Source: Flavobacterium sp. (GTDB taxonomy: Bacteria > Bacteroidota > Bacteroidia > Flavobacteriales > Flavobacteriaceae). From it: a DNA stretch of 56,376 nt. Below are positions 37,815 to 46,564 of this stretch, in pieces (within the stretch, counting starts at the first letter, position 1; the number at the start of each line of letters is the position of its first letter). Both the position numbers and the translations under genes were made by a program. The stretch lies in contig JACMPO010000009.1 of the NCBI GenBank assembly GCA_014377455.1, positions 1-56,376 on the forward strand, given 5' to 3'. Below the pieces are notes generated by a model. That model worked only from the letters and a program-made list of their open reading frames with translations, was not told the origin of the DNA and did not search any database.

Positions 37815-38920
37815 TTAAATTTTTAGATTTACATAAAATAAATAGGCCTTATCATAATGATTTTCAAGCTAAATTAAAATCAATTTTAGATAAAGGTTGG
37901 TTTATTTTAGGAGATGAAGTAGCTCTTTTTGAATCAAATTTTGCGAATTATTGTGGTACAAAATATTGTATTGGCGTAGCCAACGGTTTAGATGCTTTAG
38001 TACTTATTTTCAAAGCATATATTCAATTGGGATTACTTCAAAAAGGAGATGAAGTTATTGTTCCTTCAAACACATATATTGCAAGTGTTTTAGCCATAAT
38101 TAATTCTGATTTAAAACCCGTTTTTGTAGAGCCAGATGAGAATACATTTAACATTAATCCTCAATTAATTCAAGAAAAAATAACCAAAAAAACCAAAGCT
38201 ATTTTAGCAGTGCATTTATATGGTCAGCTAGCTTTAATGGATGAAATAAATGTTATTGCAAATTCAAATAATCTACTAGTAATCGAAGATGCTGCACAAG
38301 CTCATGGTGCAATTTTAATATCTGAAAATGATGTTAGAAAGGCGGGAAATTTATCCCATGTAGCTGCTTTTAGTTTCTATCCAGGAAAAAATCTTGGAGC
38401 ACTTGGCGATGCTGGAGCAATTACCACAAATGATGAAAATCTTGCTAAAATTCTGTTTTCGATGCGGAATTATGGTTCCAATAAAAAATATTACAATGAA
38501 ATAATTGGAGTAAACTCGAGATTAGATGAATTGCAAGCTGCGTTTTTGAATATAAAATTACCGTTTTTAGATTCAGATAATGAATATAGAAGAAGTATAG
38601 CAAAACGATATAGTTCTGAAATAAAAAATGATAAAATACAATTGCCAAAATGGAATTTTCAAAGCAATCATGTATTTCATTTATTTGTAATTAGAACAAA
38701 AAATCGACAAGATTTACAAGACTATTTATTGCAAAATAATATTGAAACTTTGATTCATTATCCAGTCGCTCCACACAAACAAAAATCACTTTCAGAATTT
38801 AGTACTTTATCTTTCCCAATAACCGAAGTAATTCACAACGAGGTATTAAGTATACCAATAAGTCCTGTTATTTTGAAAACTGAGGTAGATTATATCATAA
38901 AAATTTTAAATCAATACTAA
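37811..38920 (+). CDS. DegT/DnrJ/EryC1/StrS aminotransferase
   Basis: 369 residues. PLP Lys is in FSFYPGKNLGALGDAGA; VIEDAAQAHGA and VPSNTYIAS are conserved. The ANGLDALVLIFKAY and GWFILGDEVALFE stretches resemble FdtB/QdtB, which make 3-amino-3,6-dideoxyhexoses from dTDP-keto sugars. Four-base overlap with the acyltransferase gene upstream and zero gap to the flippase gene. No dTDP-sugar synthesis genes (rmlA, rmlB, fdtA) occur in the window, so the precursor must come from elsewhere. Confidence 0.92.
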   Translation: MIKFLDLHKINRPYHNDFQAKLKSILDKGWFILGDEVALFESNFANYCGTKYCIGVANGLDALVLIFKAYIQLGLLQKGDEVIVPSNTYIASVLAIINSDLKPVFVEPDENTFNINPQLIQEKITKKTKAILAVHLYGQLALMDEINVIANSNNLLVIEDAAQAHGAILISENDVRKAGNLSHVAAFSFYPGKNLGALGDAGAITTNDENLAKILFSMRNYGSNKKYYNEIIGVNSRLDELQAAFLNIKLPFLDSDNEYRRSIAKRYSSEIKNDKIQLPKWNFQSNHVFHLFVIRTKNRQDLQDYLLQNNIETLIHYPVAPHKQKSLSEFSTLSFPITEVIHNEVLSIPISPVILKTEVDYIIKILNQY

Positions 38921-40198
38921 TTGAAATTTATCCAAAAAATAATTGTTAAACCCTTGTTCAAAATAAGTTCTTTGAATGGGATTAGCATTATTTTAAAATT
39001 TTGTATCGGTTTTATAACATCAAAATTTATAGCACTTTTTGTAGGTCCTAGTGGAATGGCTTTGGTAGGAAATATGAGAAATTTTTTAGCTTCAACAGAA
39101 GCATTTGCTAGTTTAGGTTTTGAAAACGGCGTTGTAAAATATGTTGCTTCTCACAAAGAAGATGAAATCGAACTTAAAAAAACACTTTCAACTGTTTTTA
39201 TTACAGTTTTTGCGGTTTGTTTTTGTGTTGCAATTACTTTATTTTGCTTTTCTGAGTATTTTAATAGGAGTATTTTTGGCTTGCAAAATCAATATGGATT
39301 TGTGTTTAAAGTATTGGCGCTGGTACTTCCATTTTATATTGGAAATATTTTTTTGGTCGCAACAATTAATGGTTTAGGAAATTTTAAAAAAGTAATTTAC
39401 ATCAATATAATAGGGAGTTGTATTGGTCTTTTGGTGTCTTTAATTTTAATTTATCAGCTCAAAACTGAAGGTGCTATTTTATCAATCATTGCTACGCCAT
39501 CATTATTATTTCTGATTTCTTTTTTTTTCATTAACAAAGAAATTAATATTTTATCCAATATTAATTTTAAATTTTATGATTTTAAATCGCTTCATAATCT
39601 ATCTTCATACTCTTTGATGGCGCTTGTATCATCTGTTTTTGGTCCAATGGTATTTATTGCTATTAGAAAATATATAATTTTAAATTTGTCTCTAGTTGAT
39701 GCTGGTTTTTGGGAAGCTATAAGCAGAATTTCGTCTTATTATTTTATGTTCATTACTTCAATATTGAGTATTTATTTTCTACCCAAATTGTCAATTTCTA
39801 AAAATTATAAAGATACAAGTGCCATACTTTGGAGTTTTTACAAAGGTGTTTTCCCAATATTTGTTATTGCGTTAATTATGTTATTTTTTTTGAGAGATAT
39901 TGCAATTCAGCTTATTTTCACAAAACAATTTTTACCAGTTACAAAGCTCTTTTTTTGGCAAATGGTAGGTGATATTTTTAAAGCTGCATCTTATGTTTTG
40001 GCTTTTTTATTTTATGCAAAAAGGTTGACTAAAGCTTTTATAATTTCTGAAATAGGTTCACTTTTATTGCTTTATTTCTCGAGTTTGTTTTTTATACATA
40101 AATTTGGAATAGAAGGAGTTGTAATGGCTCATGCGCTTACTTACTTTATTTATTTTATTGTATTGAGTTTGTATTTCAGAAAATATTTAGCTATCTAA
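38921..40198 (+). CDS. O-antigen flippase (Wzx/MOP superfamily)
   Basis: 425 residues with about 12 membrane segments. Start is TTG at 38921, directly after the preceding stop (TAA TTG); no ATG in a suitable place. The N-terminal KFIASKFIALFVGPSGMAL-like segment (TSKFIALFVGPSGMALVGNM) is the hallmark of WzxE-type O-antigen translocases. It moves lipid-linked saccharide units across the inner membrane. It is the third gene of a compact operon with an amino-sugar aminotransferase and an acyltransferase, as in ECA-type clusters where wecE precedes wzxE. Confidence 0.9.
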   Translation: MKFIQKIIVKPLFKISSLNGISIILKFCIGFITSKFIALFVGPSGMALVGNMRNFLASTEAFASLGFENGVVKYVASHKEDEIELKKTLSTVFITVFAVCFCVAITLFCFSEYFNRSIFGLQNQYGFVFKVLALVLPFYIGNIFLVATINGLGNFKKVIYINIIGSCIGLLVSLILIYQLKTEGAILSIIATPSLLFLISFFFINKEINILSNINFKFYDFKSLHNLSSYSLMALVSSVFGPMVFIAIRKYIILNLSLVDAGFWEAISRISSYYFMFITSILSIYFLPKLSISKNYKDTSAILWSFYKGVFPIFVIALIMLFFLRDIAIQLIFTKQFLPVTKLFFWQMVGDIFKAASYVLAFLFYAKRLTKAFIISEIGSLLLLYFSSLFFIHKFGIEGVVMAHALTYFIYFIVLSLYFRKYLAI

Positions 40199-40203
40199 AG
40201 TCC

Positions 40204-40243
40204 AAAAAAAATCCAAATTTCTTTTGTTGAAATTTGGACTTTA
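40204..40243 (-). terminator. Terminator between convergent operons
   Basis: TCCAAATTTC (40212-40221) and GAAATTTGGA (40229-40238) flank a 7-base loop, with an A-run on the left that is a T-run on the minus strand. It terminates the minus-strand operon that ends at 40255 and may also act on the flippase transcript. Confidence 0.8.
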
Positions 40244-40254
40244 TAATATGTTAT

Positions 40255-40671
40255 TTAATCTTCTTCTTCCTCGTCATCGTCAAAGTTATCAGATGGTTCT
40301 TCGTCGTCTTCATCATCATCTTCACCATCATCATCTGAACCTCCTTTGTCCTTTAATAAATCTACTTCATCATCATCATCATTTGGCGCATCTTCATCAT
40401 CGTCTAAACCTGCAACTGGAACTATAGGCTCAATAACGGAATCAATATCGTCTTCTTCGTCATATTTTTCCATTCTGCTGGCTAGTTTAGTACTTACTTT
40501 TACTAAATAAATAGTATCCTCAGTTCTAACTTCGACTGCTTCAATGAGCTCATTTTGAGCATTTCTAAATCTGATAATATCAGTATCATCATATCCTTCA
40601 GGAAATTTGTCAACCAATAAATTTAGAATATCACCCGTTAGCTTAGCGTAATCTACTATAACTCTTTTCAT
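40255..40671 (-). CDS. Conserved hypothetical protein with long acidic tail
   Basis: 138 residues. The first 85 (KRVIVDYAKLTGDILNLLV onward) form a compact alpha/beta domain I recall as common in Flavobacteria, sometimes loosely labelled DNA primase without support. The last 50 are almost only Asp and Glu, encoded by GAT/GAA-rich triplets that look like a low-complexity TCATC repeat on the + strand. No function assigned. It follows the deoxyhypusine-synthase-like gene by 16 bases and shares its terminator, so it is probably the last gene of that operon. Confidence 0.75.
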   Translation of the reverse strand: MKRVIVDYAKLTGDILNLLVDKFPEGYDDTDIIRFRNAQNELIEAVEVRTEDTIYLVKVSTKLASRMEKYDEEDDIDSVIEPIVPVAGLDDDEDAPNDDDDEVDLLKDKGGSDDDGEDDDEDDEEPSDNFDDDEEEED

Positions 40672-40687
40672 ACAATTTTAAATTCTA

Positions 40688-41659
40688 TTATAAATCTAAT
40701 AAATAAGCAAAAATTAATGGTGCAACTATGGTTGCGTCAGACTCGATTATGTACTTAGGTGTGTTAATATCTAATTTCCCCCAGGTAATTTTCTCATTTG
40801 GAACCGCACCAGAATAGGAACCATAGCTGGTTGTAGAATCTGATATTTGGCAAAAATAGCTCCAAAAAGGAACTGTTGTCATTTCCATATCTTGATATAA
40901 CATTGGTACCACACAAATAGGAAAATCGCCTGCAATACCGCCACCAATTTGAAAAAAACCAATTCCATTAGCGCTATTTTTAGGATACCAATCTGCTAGA
41001 AATGTCATGTATTCAATCCCAGATTTCATTGTTGAGGCTTTCAAATCTCCCTTAATAACGTATGATGCAAAAATATTTCCCATGGTACTGTCTTCCCAAC
41101 CTGGAACAATTATAGGTAAATTTTTTTCAGCTGCAGCATACATCCAGCTGTCTTTCAAATCAATTTCGTAATATTCTTCTAGAACGCCAGAAAGTAACAT
41201 TTTGTACATAAATTCATGTGGAAAATAACGTTCTCCTTTATTATCGGCATCTTTCCAAATTTTGTAAATATGTTTTTGCAGTCTTCTAAAAGCTTCGTGT
41301 TCAGGAATGCAAGTATCTGTAACTCTATTTAAACCTCTTTCTAATAAATCCCACTCTTGCTGTGGCGTTAAATCTCGATAATTTGGAACTCTTTCGTAGT
41401 GGGAGTGCGCGACTAAGTTCATAATATCTTCTTCTAAATTTGCACCTGTACATGAAATAATTTGCACTTTATCTTTACGTATGAATTCAGCAAAAATTTT
41501 ACCAATTTCGGCTGTACTCATTGCACCAGCCATGGTTACCATCATTTTTGCTCCTTTTGCCAATTGGTCTTCATATCCTTTTGCGGCATCTACTAAGGCG
41601 GCAGAATTGAAATGCAAATAGTGTTTTTCGATAAATTGGCTAATTGGTCCTTTAATCAT
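40688..41659 (-). CDS. Deoxyhypusine synthase-like protein
   Basis: 323 residues, deoxyhypusine synthase family. The active-site Lys is visible in KITWGKLDI, matching the SWGK motif of the eukaryotic enzyme. MVTMAGAMSTAEIG and CTGANLEEDIMN are NAD/spermidine-site stretches, and GIGFFQIGGGIAGDFPICVV is conserved. Bacteria lack eIF5A, so members here are thought to act in polyamine metabolism (for example homospermidine synthesis). Upstream lies arginine decarboxylase, which supports a polyamine role; the real substrate is unknown. Confidence 0.87.
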   Translation of the reverse strand: MIKGPISQFIEKHYLHFNSAALVDAAKGYEDQLAKGAKMMVTMAGAMSTAEIGKIFAEFIRKDKVQIISCTGANLEEDIMNLVAHSHYERVPNYRDLTPQQEWDLLERGLNRVTDTCIPEHEAFRRLQKHIYKIWKDADNKGERYFPHEFMYKMLLSGVLEEYYEIDLKDSWMYAAAEKNLPIIVPGWEDSTMGNIFASYVIKGDLKASTMKSGIEYMTFLADWYPKNSANGIGFFQIGGGIAGDFPICVVPMLYQDMEMTTVPFWSYFCQISDSTTSYGSYSGAVPNEKITWGKLDINTPKYIIESDATIVAPLIFAYLLDL

Positions 41660-41869
41660 TATATGTTTAGTTTTAATCTAGTTTTATTCAACCAGAATTT
41701 ATTCTTATTGTTAAGATTTATTAGTATTTGATATTGATTTGGTATGTAGTTTGGCTCTTCAAAGAAAATCTTTTTTTTTAAAACTTCAAACTGTTTCTTT
41801 TATTTTTTTTGAATTAATATTTAATTTTTAATTTGCTAAAACCGTGAGTTTTGTAAGAATAAAGTTTTC

Positions 41870-43273
41870 TTATTTTTGTGAATATCCCAATATTTTCAAC
41901 ACATCATCTGCCGTTTGTTGCTCAGAAAACACTTCGGTTGCTATAATTCCGTGTTCGTCTCTATCGATTAAAATGTGTTTTGGTTGCGGAATCAAGCAGT
42001 GGTGTAAACCTCCATAACCTCCAATGGTTTCTTGATAAGCTCCAGTATTAAAAAATCCGATATATAATGGTTTTTCTTTGTTGTATTTTGGCAAATAAAT
42101 AGCATTCATATTTTGTTCAGAATTATAATAATCATCACTATCACAAGTCATTCCACCAAGTAAAACGCGCTCATATTGATCATTCCATCTATTTACGGCT
42201 AACATTATAAATCGTTTGTTAATCGCCCAAGTATCGGGCAATGTTGTAATAAAAGAAGAATCAATCATATTCCACTTTTCACGATCATTTTGTTGTTTTT
42301 GATATAATACTTGATAAATTGCACCACCAGATTCACCTACAGTAAACGATCCAAATTCAGTAAAAATATTTGGCACATCGACTTCGGCTTCTTCGCAAGC
42401 AATTTTTATTTGATTGATAATTTCGTCAATCATATATTGATAATCAAATTCAAAAGCAAGTGAATTTTTAATCGGAAATCCACCACCAATATTCAAACCA
42501 TCAAGACTTGGACATTCTTTTTTAAGTGCAACATAAACCTTGATACATTTTACTAATTCATTCCAATAATAAGCTGTATCATTAATACCTGTATTAATAA
42601 AAAAGTGCAGTATTTTCAGCTCCAATCTGTCATTTTCTTGAATCTGTTTTTTATAAAATGCAACTATATTTTTGTATCCAATGCCCAATCGGGAAGTGTA
42701 AAATTCAAATTTTGGTTCTTCTTCTGCTGCAATTCGAATTCCAATTTTAAACTTCCCTTTTATTTCTGCTTGAAGCAAATCTAATTCTTCGTAATTATCT
42801 ATAATTGGAATGGCGTTTTTATGTCCATTATTAATTAATCGAGCAATATTTGTAATGTATTGATCTCTTTTAAAACCATTACAAATAATAAAAGTGTTTT
42901 TATTAATTTTCCCTTTTTCTAATAAATTTTCTACAATATTGATGTCATAAGCTGACGAGGTTTCAAGATGTATATTATTCTTAAATGCCTCATTCATAAT
43001 ATATTGAAAATGAGAACTTTTGGTGCAATAACAATAGTAATATTTACCTTCATATTTGTTTTTTTCCATTGCATTTCTAAACCAGTTTTTTGCTCGTTTG
43101 ATATTGTTGGAAATTTGAGGTAAATAGGTAAATTTTAAAGGTGTTCCATATTGCTCAACGAGTTTCATTAACTCGATGTTATGAAACTGGAGCTGATTGT
43201 CTTTATTTAATGTAAATTCTTCTTGTGGAAAATAATAAGTCTGGTTTATTAAGTCGAAATATTTAGTATTCAT
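41870..43273 (-). CDS. speA: Arginine decarboxylase, fold-III PLP enzyme
   Basis: 467 residues. PLP Lys region YYYCYCTKSSHFQYIM (K in CTKSS), the substrate-site GGGFPIKNSLAFE and the FGSFTVGESGGAIY phosphate region are visible, and the C-terminal MTCDSDDYYN gives the catalytic Cys and Asp. This matches the alanine-racemase fold, with the short architecture used by flavobacterial arginine decarboxylases. It makes agmatine. In related genomes I recall an agmatinase gene between it and the deoxyhypusine-synthase-like gene; here only a 210-base gap is present. Substrate assignment rests on family resemblance. Confidence 0.85.
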   Translation of the reverse strand: MNTKYFDLINQTYYFPQEEFTLNKDNQLQFHNIELMKLVEQYGTPLKFTYLPQISNNIKRAKNWFRNAMEKNKYEGKYYYCYCTKSSHFQYIMNEAFKNNIHLETSSAYDINIVENLLEKGKINKNTFIICNGFKRDQYITNIARLINNGHKNAIPIIDNYEELDLLQAEIKGKFKIGIRIAAEEEPKFEFYTSRLGIGYKNIVAFYKKQIQENDRLELKILHFFINTGINDTAYYWNELVKCIKVYVALKKECPSLDGLNIGGGFPIKNSLAFEFDYQYMIDEIINQIKIACEEAEVDVPNIFTEFGSFTVGESGGAIYQVLYQKQQNDREKWNMIDSSFITTLPDTWAINKRFIMLAVNRWNDQYERVLLGGMTCDSDDYYNSEQNMNAIYLPKYNKEKPLYIGFFNTGAYQETIGGYGGLHHCLIPQPKHILIDRDEHGIIATEVFSEQQTADDVLKILGYSQK

Positions 43274-43564
43274 TGAGTTTAAAAGTATAAAAAATTAAGT
43301 TTGAGTGAGCAACAATTCATCTCAAGTTTAAACTCTAATATTAGCATAAATAATGGGTAAATCAACTTTAAGAGTTTCAGTTTGCTCGAAGAAAACAAAT
43401 GAAATACACGAAATGTAAGATAGAATAGAATTAACTAATAACCGAAACTTGTTGCTTTTATCGGATATTGAAAAAAAAGTAGAAACTATATTATAATTCA
43501 TATTCATTAGTGCAAATTTAAAAAATAAAAAAGGTGATTTACAAAATTTTATATAAAATAAATG

Positions 43565-44626
43565 TTATGATTTATAATCTTCAAAACTTTTTTCAATTAA
43601 TTCATTTTCAACAGATTGATTAATCTTAATTTTACCAATTCCATCTAACAAGGCAAATTGTACTTTTCCGTATTCATTTTTTTTGTCATGAATGAGCAAA
43701 TTTATTATTGAAACTATGTCATTTTTAGTAAAATTTATGGTTGTGTATATATTTTTTAAAGCGGTTTTAATTTCCAGATACTCTTTGTTAGACAACAACT
43801 TTTTTTCTTTAGAAATATAACTTTCTAAAATCATTCCAACAGCGACTGCTTCACCATGAAGTAACTGATTTTCAGTATCTAAAAAATAACTTTCGATGGC
43901 ATGACCTAAAGTGTGACCGAAATTTAATGCTTTTCTGATGCCGTTTTCTGATGGATCTTCTGAAACTATATTATTTTTAATTTCTATAGATCTATAAATA
44001 AGTTCGTCAAAATCGGCAAAGTCAATTTTAGATAGATCTAAAAATTTTAACCAATAGTGGCGATCATATATCAAACCGTGTTTCAACATTTCGGCAAGTC
44101 CAGATTTCATTTCTTTTTGTGGTAAAGTTTCTAAAAATGAACTATCTATTAAAACCATTTTTGGATTGCAAATAACGCCAATTTGGTTCTTTAAATTTCC
44201 CAAATCAACTCCATTTTTTCCTCCTACAGATGCATCGACCATACCTAATAATGTTGTAGGAATATTAATAAAATCAATCCCACGTTTAAAAGTACTGGCA
44301 ACAAAACCGCCTACATCAGTTATAACACCACCACCAAGATTTAAAATTAAACTTTTTCTATCAGCACCTAAATCTGACAATATTGACCAAATTTCAACAC
44401 AAGTCGAAATATTTTTCTGTATTTCTCCAGCTTCTATTTCAATAATTTCAATGGGAACTGTTACTGCTAAATTAGGTAACAATTTTGTTAAGCAATATTC
44501 ATTTGTATTTTCGTCGACCAGAATAAATAGAGATGAATATTTTGCTTCATCAATAAGCTTATTCAAATATTCATATCCAACTTGATCGAAAATAATTGAA
44601 TAATCTTTGGCATTAATTTGTAGCAT
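43565..44626 (-). CDS. aroB: 3-dehydroquinate synthase
   Basis: 353 residues from the ATG at 44626 (MLQINAKDYSIIFDQ). In-frame starts at 44686 and 44659 add residues without family support. NAD site GGGVITDVGGFVASTFKRG, then PTTLLGMVDASVGGKNGVD and KHGLIYD and NFGHTLGHAIES, where the metal-binding His residues lie. It closes the ring from DAHP in the shikimate pathway, upstream of the chorismate that TrpE uses. Monocistronic as far as can be seen; 291 AT-rich bases with nothing recognisable separate it from speA. Confidence 0.94.
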   Translation of the reverse strand: MLQINAKDYSIIFDQVGYEYLNKLIDEAKYSSLFILVDENTNEYCLTKLLPNLAVTVPIEIIEIEAGEIQKNISTCVEIWSILSDLGADRKSLILNLGGGVITDVGGFVASTFKRGIDFINIPTTLLGMVDASVGGKNGVDLGNLKNQIGVICNPKMVLIDSSFLETLPQKEMKSGLAEMLKHGLIYDRHYWLKFLDLSKIDFADFDELIYRSIEIKNNIVSEDPSENGIRKALNFGHTLGHAIESYFLDTENQLLHGEAVAVGMILESYISKEKKLLSNKEYLEIKTALKNIYTTINFTKNDIVSIINLLIHDKKNEYGKVQFALLDGIGKIKINQSVENELIEKSFEDYKS

Positions 44627-44727
44627 GTTGGAATTATAAGTTGGTACAAATTTAAGCATATAATTTAAAGTTTTCTTTGTAAACAAAATTGCAAGTTCGA
44701 AAAGTGAAAAGTATTTCCTGTTTAAAC

Positions 44728-44759
44728 TTGTGTAAAAATAGAAAATTTGTTTACTTTTG
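44728..44759 (+). promoter_or_regulatory. Promoter for DUF2452-proline dehydrogenase
   Basis: TTG (44728-44730), a 21-base spacer and TACTTTTG (44752-44759), matching the Bacteroidota consensus. About 100 bases of leader precede the first gene at 44864. Confidence 0.6.
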
Positions 44760-44863
44760 TTGAATTATTTACAAAAATAATTAAACATAATTTTATTGAA
44801 AATTTTATTAGGTTTAAGTTTGATTAAGATTCCGTTTTAAATTTACATTTTAACATATTTATA

Positions 44864-45280
44864 ATGAAAAAAGAGCGCCCTGATAATATTGTTTTTTCTG
44901 AGGAAACTGGGTACAATGCAAGCATGTTGCCTTATGCAACAAGCGTTGGAGCACCAGTTATAAGAGTTGACGACTTAGTTTCTTGGAAAAGCAGAGGCAT
45001 AACTAATGTAAATAAAGAATTTGAAAATAAGTTTAACGAACTCAAAATGCAGTATCAAAATTTGATGGAAGAGTTTGAGTGGAACGAATTAGTTTACAGT
45101 TCAAAATTTTCATTTGAACCCGTTATTGGTGAAATTTATCATTTATATGCAAGTAATGATGGTGTAAATTTTCTTTCTCTAATTGGTCCAAACGAGTGGA
45201 ATAAAGAACACATAGGTACATTTAAGTTAAATAGCGATAAAAAGTGGATTGTTCTCAATATTAAACATGCAATTTTCTAA
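44864..45280 (+). CDS. DUF2452 protein
   Basis: 138 residues, complete. PDNIVFSEETGYNASMLPY and the tail EIYHLYASNDGVNFLSLIGP with W-rich GPNEW match DUF2452 as I recall it. Cytoplasmic, no known function. Twenty-six bases upstream of the proline dehydrogenase gene and in the same transcript, a pairing I recall from other Flavobacteria, so a link with proline use is possible but unproven. Confidence 0.75.
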   Translation: MKKERPDNIVFSEETGYNASMLPYATSVGAPVIRVDDLVSWKSRGITNVNKEFENKFNELKMQYQNLMEEFEWNELVYSSKFSFEPVIGEIYHLYASNDGVNFLSLIGPNEWNKEHIGTFKLNSDKKWIVLNIKHAIF

Positions 45281-45306
45281 TTATATTTGTGCAATTATTT
45301 TAAAAA

Positions 45307-46482
45307 ATGAATAGAATTTTTGACAATATCCAAATTGCATTTGCATTAAAAAGTAAAACAGAACTTGAAAGAGCGTATTTACTTTTTAAAATGATAGGAA
45401 ATCAAAAGCTTGTTACTATTGGAACAGCACTTACTAATTTCGCTTTAAAATTACATTTGCCAGTTGAAGGATTGATACGAGCCACTGTTTTTGATCATTT
45501 TTGTGGTGGAGTAAACGAGCAGGATTGTCTTAAAGTGGTTGATGAAATGTATGCAAAAGGAGTTTCATCAGTTTTAGATTATTCGGTAGAAGGAAAAGAA
45601 GAAGAAGCTCAATTTGATGCAACTTTGGCTATGACTTTAAAAACTATAGAGTTTGCATCTGAAAAAAAAGCCATTCCGTTTGCAGTTTTTAAACCAACTG
45701 GTTTAGGTCGATTTTACTTGTATGAAAAACTTGGCGAAAAACAATCTTTAACTCCCAGTGAACAATCTGAAAGGGACAGAGTCGTGGCTCGATTTGATAA
45801 AATTTGTAAAACTGCTCATGATAAAGATGTCCTTTTATTAATAGATGGTGAGGAAAGTTGGATGCAAGATGCTGCAGATGATTTGGTTACCGATATGATG
45901 CGGAAATACAATAAAGAAAAAGCCATAGTTTCAAACACATTACAAATGTATCGTTGGGATCGTTTAGATTTTCTAAAAAAGATACATCAGCAAGCAATAG
46001 ATGAAAATTTTTATGTTGGAATGAAAATTGTTCGTGGTGCTTACATGGAAAAAGAGAACAAGAGAGCTCAAGAAAAAGGATATCCAACTCCAATTTGTGC
46101 CAGCAAAGAAGCTACAGATAAAAATTATAATGAAGCTCTAGATTATATGATGCAACATTTGGACAAAATGCTAATTTTTGCAGGAACTCATAATGAAGAA
46201 AGTTCGTATTTACTTATGGATTTGATGCAAAAAAGTGCTATTTCTAAAAATGATAACCGAATTTGGTTTGGACAATTATATGGAATGAGCGATAATATCA
46301 GTTATAATTTAGCCTCTAACGGTTATAATAATGCAAAATATTTACCTTTTGGTCCAGTTCGTGATGTTATGCCTTATTTAATTCGCAGAGCACAAGAAAA
46401 TACATCGGTTGCTGGACAAACTAGTCGCGAACTAGCGATGTTGAAACAAGAAAGAGAACGACGTAAAAAAAGTAATTTTTAA
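45307..46482 (+). CDS. Proline dehydrogenase
   Basis: 391 residues, monofunctional PRODH barrel. The FAD/proline-site motif GMKIVRGAYMEKENKRAQE is clear, followed by FAGTHNEESSYLL, FGQLYGMSDNIS and PYLIRRAQENTS, where paired Arg residues bind proline. It oxidises proline to pyrroline-5-carboxylate, passing electrons to quinone. No P5C dehydrogenase gene is adjacent in the window. Confidence 0.95.
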   Translation: MNRIFDNIQIAFALKSKTELERAYLLFKMIGNQKLVTIGTALTNFALKLHLPVEGLIRATVFDHFCGGVNEQDCLKVVDEMYAKGVSSVLDYSVEGKEEEAQFDATLAMTLKTIEFASEKKAIPFAVFKPTGLGRFYLYEKLGEKQSLTPSEQSERDRVVARFDKICKTAHDKDVLLLIDGEESWMQDAADDLVTDMMRKYNKEKAIVSNTLQMYRWDRLDFLKKIHQQAIDENFYVGMKIVRGAYMEKENKRAQEKGYPTPICASKEATDKNYNEALDYMMQHLDKMLIFAGTHNEESSYLLMDLMQKSAISKNDNRIWFGQLYGMSDNISYNLASNGYNNAKYLPFGPVRDVMPYLIRRAQENTSVAGQTSRELAMLKQERERRKKSNF

Positions 46483-46564
46483 ATTATAGTAGTTTTTATT
46501 TATGGTATTTGCAATTCTCAATTTTAATAGTAGTTTTACATTCTATTAACTTTACTACCTTTTT

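Noticed and set aside
40224..40427. Open frame on the + strand rich in His and Leu
   Set aside because: It is the antisense shadow of the Asp/Glu-rich tail of the minus-strand gene at 40255-40671.
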